Positions 25,201-36,287 of a DNA stretch of 64,000 bases are shown here, in pieces. Where the stretch lies: positions 10,219,001-10,283,000 of the forward strand of contig JAVTVX010000012.1 in the NCBI GenBank assembly GCA_033439265.1. Reading direction: 5' to 3'. The DNA comes from Dillenia suffruticosa. Lineage: Eukaryota > Streptophyta > Magnoliopsida > Dilleniales > Dilleniaceae. Every line of letters starts with the position of its first letter. The first letter of the stretch is position 1. A program made the position numbers and the translations under genes. A model generated the notes under the pieces. That model did no database searches. It saw only the letters and a list, made by a program, of their open reading frames with translations, and had not been told where the DNA came from.

Positions 25201-28200
25201 GTCCACAAGTTTAAAATCTAAAATTCTGCACACAACACAATTTGCGCAGTAGTGGGAAAATGGTCATAACTCCTACTACACAACTCCGAATCACATGCTT
25301 CCTATGTCATTTTAAGGCTAAGAGATAGCACTACAACTTTTATTTTCAACATTCCTTCAGATTCAAATCACAGAATTTCAGATAAACCAATCTTTGTCTC
25401 AGTTCTGTTCCAAAAGTTCATTCTGTCCTATCTTAGTAAAAATGCAATAACGCTCTGCACACAACTCGAATTCAAGTGATTTGTGGATATGTTATAGATG
25501 TGACATAGACCTACAACTTTCATGTTGAACGTTTTTCTTAGTACAGTTCAGAAGAGGGTCAAAACAGATTACCTAGAAGGCTGTCAATCTGGGACCAAAA
25601 ACAGAGTGACAATTTACACAGTTTTTGGAGAATTTTCATAACTTTTGATATAGGAGTCGGTTTAAGCTGCTTCTTGCCTTGTTAGAAAGATAAAACCTAG
25701 AGCTACAAATGTTATAATTAGGGCTCAAGCTAGTTCAGACCGGACGGCATCTCAAAATTGAGGCAAACATCATGGCAGAATAGGACATCAGAACAGAAAC
25801 TTGTGCAGAACACCTAATTTTGAAAATTCACTAAACATTCATTTCTCATCAGAATTAAATAAATCATGTCTCATTTAAAAGCTATGAAGATCTAGTTTCA
25901 TGTATAATAATTTCACTCAATCTGCCTTAGCACAGAAAATGCTATAGTCTAAACATAACAACCTGTTCAGACTTCCGAAAACCCAGAAATTCTGTCATGG
26001 CTTCAAATTTGTCTACCCTAGTTTTCTAAGAAAACTTTCTCCTTTTTTGACTAAATTTTGGATATGTTATACTAGAGGGTGGTGGATATTTACCTTATGA
26101 ATAGCAGGCTGATTGAAGATTTGGACTTTCACATTTACTCTATTCTTTGAATTTTCGTCCCTCCCTAGATCTCCATGTGTGGTGTTTCTTTTGAGCTGGC
26201 TTTTGGATATGCGATACTAGGTCTAGGGTAGAGTAAAACTATGTAAAAATGTTGGGAGGTTGTGAGGAAAAATCATGGTTGCTCTTCAATGGGGTTCAGG
26301 CTAAGGAGAAATGAATAAGAGAAGAAGGTTTTTGCTCTCCTTTGGGCATCTCATGTTTTTTTTTTTTGTTGGGAGTGAATAAAAGACTTAATTTGGTTTT
26401 AATTTAAACACTCAACTATGGTTAAATCATGTTTTAACCCTAATTAGGTTCAATTAACCCTACCCTAGTTAAATTTAACTATAGTAAATCAACTATGGTT
26501 AATTCCTTCCAATCATATGATGCCACTTTTCAAGATCACACAAAGTCTAATAAAGTGGATTCACACATTCCAAGGATATTAATTGTTTGTCTTTTGTACT
26601 TATTCATTTTTTGACTCGTGGTCCAAGGTCGGTCAAAGTTACTATTTATCTTGAAAATTTTTAAAATCACACATGGGACCCAGATTTTCATACTGAGTCC
26701 AATGACACTGGGTTCGTGTAAATCTGAAATCATTTGGTCACCCAAACGTCTTTCGGAGTGAACAAAATTCGCGATCCATCAAAATTTGATCTCGATCTCA
26801 AAACGCGCGTAATCTCACTATGGACTTTGTTTTACGTGAAGATTCCAAAAATATAGATTTGAGTGGAAACAAAACCGTTTGTTCAGTCAAATTTTGATTT
26901 GGCCCACAAATTTAGGGTTTATCGGGTGAAAATCTAAGGTACCGAGCACCTTTGTGCTACGGTAGGGTAAATTCCCATCTTACTGGGCGAATTTTTGTAA
27001 ATTTCTCAAAATCTCGTTTTGACTTGTGAAAATCATTAATTAGTCTAAATTTGGCTTCTTGGAAAAATTTCAGCAATTTCACATGGGTAAATTTGATTTG
27101 ACTTGGTAGGAGCTCATTTCCCGTCCCCCGGCGAGTAGTCATCAAGCACTCTCGAGCAAAGGATATGGTTTTACCCAAATTCAAGTTTTATTAATTTTCT
27201 AGGGTGATTTTGCACGTGTAATTTCTTTGGGTTTGAAATCGCACGCATAGATTTCAAGATGGCCCGGAAGGGTCCCTTTTTAACCCCCTAAGCACATACT
27301 CAAAATTCTTCTAAGGCATTTTGGCTCGGAAAAATTTCTAAGTGATTTTCTATATAAATAAGAAGATGTATCATATATGGATTAATGAAGAGTATAATAT
27401 ACAATACACTGCGTGTCGGTGTTACATCGACAACATTTCAACCGTATCGATGTGTGATCTTTCTGACTTTATGAGAGGTAAGTCGACAAGTCTAACTTGA
27501 TGTATCAACATATTACTATTCAGATTACAAATTAGTCGATATGTGAAATTCAATTGGTTGATGTGCATGTGTTGTGTCGACATGAAACTAATAGGTCGAT
27601 GTGTATTTTAATGAGCAATTGAACATCAGATTGACAAAACTTACTATGTACATCGACATCTTACTGTGCAAATAAAAATTGGTGGACCTGAAGAAATGAA
27701 TTGGTCGATGTGTTTCCTCAGGTCGACAAATATTTTGCTATATCGATGTGCAGTATTTAAGAAACATAATGGATGGGTTGACATGTGCTTATCAAGGGTT
27801 GATGTATCACTATTCACTTATTGAATTGGTCGATGTGCTTGAGTGAATGGTTGATGTGTTTTGGCCAGGTTGACAAGAACAGAACAGGTTGATGAGTGTG
27901 TTTCTGACTCAAGTGTCATCAGGTTGATGTGTCAAACCAACAGGTTGATGTGTTACTATTTGAACATCAAATTAGTCGACATAGTGTATGAAATTGGGGG
28001 ACATGACACTGTTCAGCAGGTTGATGTGTATTTGAACTAGCAAGTTGATGTGTTGCATCAATGGGTTGATATGTTATTATTCATAAGTTAAATTAGTTGA
28101 TGTGTAAGAATGAATTGGTTGACATGTCACTATTCATGCCATCTCAGGTCGACATGTTTTGTGTAGACATCGATGTCCTTATGTATTCTCCATTCTTAGT

Positions 28201-28519
28201 GTTGATGTCTAATGTGTTCAGGTCGATATGTTTGAATAATTGGTCAATGTGTAATTTTAAATTGGTCCACCTGACTTCCTATGTCGATGTGCGCTTGTGT
28301 GGGTCGAAGTGTTCAAACTTATGTTTCTAATAGAAAACATTTGACTCAGGTCAACAAGAGCATCAAACGGGTCGATGTGTGTGTGAATGTCACAGGTCGA
28401 TGTGTTTTCTAAGTAGATCGACCTGTACTGTGGGATTCTGAATTTTCTTATCTATTTTCTTATATTCTTAAACTCTTTTCCTTCTAGCTACTCATCATCA
28501 AAACTCTATTAGGTCAACA
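22255..28519 (-). mobile_element. SIRE-like solo LTR, split by a later solo LTR
   Basis: The sequence begins TGTTATTCAACTA and ends TAGGTCAACA, exactly the inverse of the SIRE-like LTR (34385-36229). Flanking five-base sequences are AAACC (22250-22254) and AAATT (28520-28524). The empty site in the other Athila LTR reads AAACT, so each copy has one transition. No internal region is present, so this is a solo LTR left by LTR-LTR recombination. Without the inner insertion it is about 2.06 kb. Confidence 0.85.
23223..27426 (+). mobile_element. Solo LTR of a long-LTR family (4.2 kb)
   Basis: It runs from TGTCACGCTCC to GTGTCGGTGTTACA and is flanked by the perfect direct repeat TCGAC (23218-23222 and 27427-27431). 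Removing it with one repeat rejoins the SIRE-like LTR. It has no internal coding region, only an AT tract (about 23738-23757) and short chance ORFs. The size and the TGTCACGC start suggest the LTR of a Tekay/Del-like chromovirus (inference). The copy at 49820-54890 is its inverse. Confidence 0.82.
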
Positions 28520-29390
28520 AAATTTAAGGGAAAAAATTAAATGAAGCCATGTAATTAATCAAAAATAGAATTCTTCGAGTCTTATGAACAATAAAATTAG
28601 TTAGACATCAAAAAAGATAAACAAAAGAGTAAAAGAAAACAATACAACATTTGTTTGCTTGAGAATGGATGTGGAAGGCCTATGCTATGATGGAGGCCGC
28701 TGCTAGAGTTTGTAAAGTGGAGGAGTGAGAGAAAATAATGGAGGCATGTGTCCCTCCTTGCTACCCTAACAATGCTATATAAATAGGACTGAATACCCTA
28801 GAAGGATTTGAAAACTTGAACTTTTTGGAAACTTGGTATTTGAATTTGATTTGGAAACTTGGTGTTGTTGGAATGATAAAAATCTTTGGCTTTCCCCAAA
28901 ACTTGAACTCCCTTTTTATCTTGATCCCATAATATCTTTTGAAATTTTAGCAACTTAATTTTCAAATTTTCAACCCTTAGTTTCCCTTTTCAGCATGGAC
29001 TCCTTTTCCGGCATGCAGCAATTTCGACTCAATTTTTAGACATGTTTCGATTTGAATCAGTTTCTGGACTCTTCATAAGATTTGTAGGGCTCAAAGTTTT
29101 CTTTCAAAGATAGCAAGAATCACTTCAATCAGATATTAGAGCAGAAAGCTATATCCAAAATTCTAATAATTATCTTTGTAGTCTAAAATTAGAAACTAGA
29201 CCCAATATTTTTTAAATCAAAATCCATGAAATTAATCAATATAAAATAATCAAATTAGTTTTAAAACAGTCTTAAAATTCATAAATAAAGCATAAAATAA
29301 TATATGCTATGACTTAAGTTCAAAAGGACAATGCAATATATGCTATACCATTGACACTGCTTGCCTTTACCAAGGGCACAACATTATTAC

Positions 29391-29867
29391 CGAAGGTTTT
29401 TAAAACAAACCAACAAATAGTTTTCTCATGTAAAATTTTCTTGATTTTAAACGACTTAAATCACTTATCTCTTTCACCGATTGAGTATTTTAAGTCTAGA
29501 AGATGTCACATAAATCGGATCACCTTTTTAGTTCACAATCCAAAAATCTTGATGAAGAAAATGATCACAAAACTTCAAGTCCTTTCTCATTTCTCTAATT
29601 TTTCAAGTGTTAGGGAAAAAATACCTTTCTTTCTCTAAAATGGGTTCATTTGGGAATGCTTCTCCCTTTCAATTTCTCTCTTGTTCATGTCAAAAAAAAA
29701 AGAACAAAAATAGGGAGTACATCATGAGAGAGAAGGGAGTTCGAAGATAGGGAGTTACGGGTGGTTTTTCTCTCTCTCTTTTTTTTTTCAAATTCAAATA
29801 AATAGGTTTTTGGGACTTCGGTCATCAGTCTATCCTCATGGGCAAACATGAACTTTATTTTTTAACA
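29391..29867 (-). repeat. 3' LTR of Copia element C
   Basis: A 477-bp LTR whose minus strand starts TGTTAAAAAATAAAG and ends AAACCTTCG. It is colinear with 45117-45617. The minus strand just before it is purine-rich (GTGCGGGTGGAAGA, 29881-29868). Confidence 0.88.
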
Positions 29868-29881
29868 TCTTCCACCCGCAC

Positions 29882-30995
29882 ATGAGGGATAGACTTGTAC
29901 ATAACATGATCATTACAATCAAACACAAATTTCATACAGGTAAGTGGATCGTGTGATCCGTGAGAATACCAAAAGCTGTAGAACTATACACCAGTTAAGT
30001 ATATACATAGCAACTCAACCTCAATGTGGCGATGGTTATGTCATTTGTCGTTATACCTTGGACTTCTTTTACTCGACACAATAAACGTATCTCACATCTC
30101 TCAAAACAATATAAGAGCATACTTGACTTGAGTCCATTCATATTCATAATTATATCTCTAAATACTAAATCATAGATATAGTTGACTGGTCTATTAATAT
30201 AGAGCAATGTGTCAGTTAAAAATAGTCCTTTCATACTATTAACTTTCAACTTTATCTTAACTATTTTCCTAAATATGCACTGCTAAACCGAATCAATCAT
30301 AATTTTTTGGTAACATGTTAAACTAGTAATACTAAAATAAAATTTCATAAGACAGACAAAAATCTTAAGGGTATAAATTGAGGTTGAATATGAATTTATG
30401 GGTCTCACACAATGAGATGAAGAGAGATGCGTCTTCTCATTACCCATATAATTACACAAGCACACGTGATATAAAATACATACTACAATACTCTTTCCTC
30501 ATATTTGAAAGAGTATGTCTTATTTTCTAAAATAACATATTGTATAAATTTTAGTCCAAATATATATAACATTTGATCTGAGTTTTCCTATTTAAAAGTC
30601 CTTCAAATTCTCATAATATCAAGGAAAACTTACACCGACTATTAAACAAGTTCAATGATTATAGGGAATCTATTTCGATTACCACTTATTTATATTCAAT
30701 TGATAATTTCATCTTAGTATTCCACTAGCACGGCATGATTGTTAATCCACCGCAAATTAATATTGTCTTATCTCTACATATCACATTGATATTAGAGGCG
30801 ATTGCTAGTGTGTGAGAGTTAATTTCTAAAACTTGTCTGACATTCTTTCAAGGTTAGATACAAGAATTTTGGATACAAAAATAAAATTCAATTATCAATA
30901 AACATGAGCATTATATCATATACTCTGTATATGATTACAATTACAATCACACTCACTAATATTATCACGACTTACATAACTCAAATATTCTAACA
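29882..30995 (-). other. 3' non-coding internal region of Copia element C
   Basis: About 1.1 kb between the end of RNase H and the polypurine tract. No domain is recognised; the short ORFs here look like chance. Confidence 0.55.
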
Positions 30996-30999
30996 TGTC

Positions 31000-33730
31000 T
31001 TACAAATGTCTTTAGGAATTGATTTCGTAAAATGACCAAATACCATCAAATGTGTAGACATTTAATTCAATATCATTCCCATCTTTTCAATCATACCTTT
31101 GATAAAATTGAATTTTATGTCTATATGTTTGGTTTTGATATCATATTAGGAGTTCTAGTGTAGGCAATAGCTAACTTATTGTCACAAAGTTATAATGCCC
31201 ACTAAATTGATTACTACTTCCAAATATTTCAAAAATATACTCAATCAAACTTCTCCCTGAACTATAGGAGTACAAACTACAAAGTCTACTTCCATTGTAA
31301 AAAGAGGTATACTGACTTGTTTCTTGCTACTCTATGAGATAGTACTATCATTAAGAAACATAACTACACGTAAATTTTCTCTCATCTAAATCATCTCCAC
31401 AATCAGCATTCGTATATCTTTTCAATACTAAATCATTTTCTTAACAACAAAAGAAATAATCTACAGTTTCATTTAACTATTCCAATATCTTTTTCACAGC
31501 AATCTAATAGCTCGTCCATGGATTGGATTGATACATGTTAACTAAACCCACAACATGACAAATGTTGAGACTAATACGCATCTAGCATACTTCAAACTCC
31601 CAACTGTGCTAAAATGTAGTATTCTGGACATTTCATCTATTCATCTAAAATTTTAGGGCATATGTTATCTCCTGAACTATCACCTTTAACCATAGTAATA
31701 TCAATGGGTTTGCAATTTTTAATTTTGTATCATTCCAAATCATTTATAATATAAGACTCCTGAGATAATCCTAATAATCTCTTGAAACGAAGTCTATAGG
31801 TTTGATCTACCTCACTCATATCCTTTATCTCAAAACTAAAAAACAACCATTTAAAAATCTGAAGAACATACTCATTATTATTCACAGTTAACAATATTCT
31901 CTCGATATATCGAGATAAAATTACAAATTTGTCATCGAACTTCTCAACATAGATATAATGGTTTTCATCTTATTGTGACAAAAATATAAGAGATCACAAC
32001 TCTGTGAGATCTCAAACACTATTGTCTCGAAGACTATCTAAGGCCATAAATTGATTTGCTCAATTTGGATACTCTGTTTTCCTAGCCTTTAATGACAAAA
32101 TCCTCTAATTGTGTCATTTATACCTTTTCCTCAAGTTCTCTATTGAGAAAGATAATCTTCACATCTATGTAACATAATTCTAAATCCAAATTGACCACTA
32201 TTGCCAACAACATATGATTGGAGGTAAATCTCATTACAGGGAAAACGTTTTCTCATTATCAACACTCTTTTACTGAATTTAACATTTTACTACCAGTTGA
32301 CCCTTACACCTCTTAATAGTTCTATATGTCCTACAATTCATTTTAAGAACCCACTTGTTTTCAATAACTTTGCACCCCAACAGAAATTCAATCAATTCCT
32401 AAAATATGATTGGATATCATTGACTCCAATTCTTTTTCCATCACTTTTATCCACTCATTCTTAGTATGACAAAATAGAATCTCATCTATACTCTAGGTTC
32501 TTCTTTATCTTATGGAGAAATAATAAATACATACCCTTCATTCTCAAAATAACGGTTGGGTACCGCTCTCCTAGACTTTTCTAAGTTGAAAATTCAATTG
32601 GATCTCTAGAGTTTGAACCTTTTCATTGGGATCAACATTGTTTTCTTACGATTCCAATGATCCTCTATGGACAGAGCTATTTTATGAATTAACAAATTCA
32701 AACAAAGACGCGATATCCATTATGTCATCTTTGCTAGGATATTCATTCTCAAAAAATCCTACATCCTGTGATTCAATCTCTTGTTCAATACCATCTTTTT
32801 GTTCACCAATGAACACTTAATTTTTAAATTGGTTGAAATAAGTATCTTATAAAAGATACACTTACTTTTATAGGGATCCAATTTCCTAAAGTTATTGAAA
32901 ATTCTTAAATATTGACAGTCAATCTCTAAGGTTTGAGTTCACTCAAAAATGACTTTTTACTGATTCAAAATTCATATAATGTCGTTGGTATTGACTTTGA
33001 AGCCACTTTATTCAAAAACATAGGTTACAATTAACAAGGCATTTCTTTAAAAGGAAATCAACAAATTAACTAGTATCATCATAGATCTTATCATATCTAA
33101 TAATATCATATTTCTTCTTATCATAACACTTAATTAATCTGATAGATATTCATACCCCCTATCCATTCTAAATACTATTTGCGTTCTATCCATTCGATTC
33201 TCTACCTTATTTATATAATGTTTAAAACACTCAAGTGTTTCAAATTTGTGAGAATCAAATAGATATGGCCAAATTGTGTGAAATCATCTATGAACGTAAT
33301 AAAACACAAAGTTCTATGTCTAGTTTTCACATTCATTGGATCGCATATGTTAGAATAGACTAACAGCAATGGAAATTTTGCTCGTATGACCTTTCCAAAT
33401 GGTTTTCTCGCTATTTTGCAAGGTGACAATATTCAATTTAATAATTAAATATTCATCCAATACATTGCAACAATATGAAACCATTTACTAGTTGTCCGAC
33501 GTTTCATACAAATACAAACTAAGCCAATCTCTTTAAAAGTTCAAAAATATAGTCAAGTTTCAAAATAACAAGAATAGATATTAAATTTCGTTGAATTTCT
33601 GACACATAGAGAAGATCATGCAAAATGAGAGTTCGACCAGTTTGTAACTCTAATATATAAATGTAAACTCCTCTTTCCTCTACTTTTACATTGTTCCCTA
33701 TACCAATCCATTTCCTATTAGAAGGCATTC
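31000..33730 (-). pseudogene. pol of Copia element C (decayed)
   Basis: Replication polyprotein remnant read on the minus strand, from high to low coordinates. A protease-end/linker block at 33728-33519 has LHDLLYVSEIQRNLIS. Integrase at 33429-33211 has YSNICDPMNVKTRHR and YFITFIDDFTQFGH-like blocks. Reverse transcriptase has a DVKxxFLN block near 32150 and an EVDQTYRLRFKRLLGLSQ block near 31780. RNase H shows a TRTPNMISK...IDIK-like block around 31150-31080. Stops and frameshifts are frequent throughout, so no functional polyprotein is encoded. Confidence 0.75.
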
Positions 33731-34236
33731 AATGAAAATCCGCAAATGTCTCTCAGTTTATTTTTATCTCCGGAGTTGTTGATTTGTGATATGTCTCCAA
33801 TCTCATTTCATTTCTTGCTTTCATTCTAATCCCTTTCACACTTAGAATCTGAAACTCTATTGAATCTAAACTCCACAACAAAGACATTAGCTATGGACCT
33901 TGCAACATAGAGCCACTCATTCTCAAGCTCAACGTAGTAAGCAACATCTGAGAAAGTCTTCACACTGTCACTATTAGTCAAACTAACTTTCATATGCTCC
34001 TACTTGACAGGAAGTGATAGGATCAAGATTTGAACTTTCTATTTTTCAAAGAGGATATGACTAGCTGACTACCACTCTCTAATCATGTTAGACATGACCT
34101 TAAATGCTGTTTGATATTGTGGTCACCTCGTTTTTATCCGGTATTATACTTTATCTTCATTTTTCTATTATGAGTCATAGGTACTTCCATATATTTCTCT
34201 GAGATACACCCAAATGACACAAGCAATCGAATATTG
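33731..34236 (-). pseudogene. gag of Copia element C, 3' part
   Basis: Minus strand. A block near 33985-33850 reads SLTNSDSVKTFSDVAYYVELENE, the usual end of the Copia capsid domain. The start of this part (34230-34180, CVIWVYLREIYGST) continues in the same frame from 44860-44811 once the SIRE-like insertion is removed. Confidence 0.65.
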
Positions 34237-34292
34237 CTTATACTTAGTGTCGACCTAGTAACGTTTTGAGGTCAATCGAATATTGAAAAGCA
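34237..34292. other. Filler DNA at the left junction of SIRE-like copy 2
   Basis: After the target ends in CAATCGAATATTG (34224-34236) come 11 bp of unknown origin. Then 34248-34269 matches the SIRE-like LTR start in about 20 of 22 bases. Then CAATCGAATATTGAAAAGCA (34273-34292) copies the uninterrupted target, overlapping the element through ATTGAAAA. This pattern suggests template switching during break repair. Confidence 0.6.
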
Positions 34293-34384
34293 ACAAGCAC
34301 AAATATCTAGAAATTAGGATTAAATTTAACTAAGTATTATAAATTGAATATTAGAAATTTTGTCATCATCAAAAAGGGGGAGAA

Positions 34385-36229
34385 TGTTGACCTAGTAAAG
34401 TTTTGATGATGAAAGATTAGAAGAAAAATAGTTCGAGAAAATAAGAAGACAATCAGAAAATTCAGAAGTTTACAGTATAGGTCGACATGCTTAGAAAACA
34501 CATCGACCTGTAACATTCACACACACACATCGACCCGTTTGTTACCATTGTCGACCTGAGTTAACTAATTTCTATAGAAACAAATGTTTGAACACTTTGA
34601 CCTATACAAGACACATCGACCTGCACAATGAATGTCATATAAATCAGACATCCCAACACATCGAACTGAGAACAAATCTTGTAAACATGAAACCTTAAAA
34701 ACAGTGACACATTAACCTATTCTCTATACACATCAACCTGATTTCTAAAAACACATCAACCTATTGGTTTAACACATCAACCTGATGACACTTGAATCAG
34801 AAACACACATCAACCTACTTCTTTTCTTATCAACCTGATCAAAACACATCAACCAATTCACTCAAACACATCAACCAAATCATTAAGTGAATAGTGACAC
34901 ATCAACCCTTAATTAGTACATGTCGACCCGGTCTTTATGTTACACATCGACATAGCAAAATATTAGTTGACACAAAGGAAACACATCAACAAATTCATTT
35001 ATTCAGGTCTACCAATTTTTATTTGCATAGTAAATTATCGATGTATTAGTAAGTCTTGTCGATTTAATGTTCAATTGCTCATTAAAATACACATCGACCT
35101 ATCAAATTCTTGTCAACACAACTCATACACATCAACCAATTGAGTTCCACACATCGACCAATTTATTACATGAATAGTAACATGTCGATACACTAAATTA
35201 CACTTGTCGACCTACCTCTCACAAATTAGAAAGATCACACATCGACACGGTTGAAATACTGTCAACACAAGGAAACACATCAACAAATTAAAAATCTCGG
35301 GTCCACCAATTTCATTTGACACAGTTTCTTGTCAACCCAAAATAGTAACTTGTCGACCTGTTTATATAAAAATACACTAAAAATGATTCAAATTCAGGTC
35401 GATGTTCATAATAGACTTGTTGACCTGCGTGTGTCAGAACCTAAATCTGAAAAATATTTTTGGACCTACCAGACGGCTTCTTTCTTCGATCTCTGAAATT
35501 TTTCCTATTCTATTAAAGCTAACGTTCAAATGCAGAGCAAACAAAGTCTGATTGGCCCATTTAAAAGAAGCGCCAGTAAAAAGAACGAAGCTTCAGCATG
35601 AAAGAAGGAATAGTCGCAGAAGTTTTAATGACAGAAATTAAATGCCAACGTTCGAATACAACAACCACCACCAACTCTCAATGGATCGATTAAATACCCT
35701 AATAAATACAGAGAAGCAGAAGATGGCGGAAAAACAACAAGAGACATTACAAGAATTAAAAAGCTCTATTGAGTACAAAGCAACAACCGATCTCTGTGCA
35801 CTTGAAAGTCTTAATTGTATTAAGTGTCTCTTTGAGTATTTTCATTCTGTCAAATCCGAGGAAAGTAAGCCTCAATTCTTGACCTTCTTTTATAGATTAA
35901 TTTGAGTGTCAAAGATTAAGGAGTGTGCGACACTGCCTTCAATCAAAAAGGCCCAAATTCAGTCTATGTGAGATTGAATTGTGGTGTTCAGACGTAACAC
36001 TATTTGAGGTTTAACTTGAGCCTATAATCAAGTTTGTAAACTAAACATTTAGTGAAAAATCCAGAGGAAGCCTGGGAATGGACGTACACCGAATTTGGTG
36101 GAACCACTATAAAAATTCTTTGTGTTCTCTTTACTTGATTTCATTTACTGTCATAAATTTTTAAAATATAGAAAAAAATATCAAAAAATCTATATTCAAC
36201 AATTCACCCTCCCCACTAGTTGAATAACA
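34385..36229 (+). repeat. 5' LTR of SIRE-like copy 2 (1845 bp)
   Basis: The LTR runs TGTTGACC...ATAACA, with TGTT/AACA inverted ends. The first kilobase is filled with CATCGACC/GTCGACCTG-type motifs. The last 700 bp are ordinary AT-rich sequence with a TATATT region near the end. It is colinear with 43104-44806, 2278-4134 and the inverse of 22255-28519. Confidence 0.88.
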
Positions 36230-36231
36230 AT

Positions 36232-36243
36232 TGGTATCAGAGC
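36232..36243 (+). other. Primer binding site, initiator tRNA-Met
   Basis: TGGTATCAGAGC is the exact Copia primer binding site, two bases after the LTR end. Confidence 0.92.
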
Positions 36244-36287
36244 GGGTGTGTTGTCAAAGGCCTAACAGCTCAACACCAAAAATCCAA

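Larger units (their letters stand above)
15555..29335 (-). mobile_element. Athila-like Ty3/gypsy element lacking pol, with nested insertions
   Basis: Minus-strand element. The 3' LTR is at 15555-17006, with a polypurine tract next to it near 17007-17020 (minus TAAGTGTGGGG). gag-protease lies at 20851-18819, a primer binding site at 21572-21589, and the 5' LTR at 21599-29335, split by another insertion. Only about 1.8 kb lies between protease and the polypurine tract, and I see no reverse transcriptase, RNase H or integrase there, so pol is deleted. The two LTR halves add up to about 1475 bp, matching the 1450-bp 3' LTR. No clear target duplication was found. Confidence 0.8.
21599..29335 (-). 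repeat. 5' LTR of the Athila-like element, split by an insertion
   Basis: Two halves, 21599-22254 and 28520 to about 29335, match consecutive parts of the 3' LTR (15555-17006). Between them lies a SIRE-like solo LTR with a short target duplication. The outer edge near 29335 is approximate. Confidence 0.8.

Noticed and set aside
30995..34236. Plus-strand ORF at 32626-32820 as a gene
   Set aside because: It lies antisense to the RT region of Copia element C and has no family motif.
34470..35430. Regularly spaced short motifs as a CRISPR-like array
   Set aside because: Spacing is irregular, the motif is short and variable, it lies in plant LTRs, and no cas gene exists.
36232..36243. tRNA gene suggested by TGGTATCAGAGC
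   Set aside because: Only the 12-base primer binding site is present; no cloverleaf follows. The same holds at 4137, 45104 and 47250.
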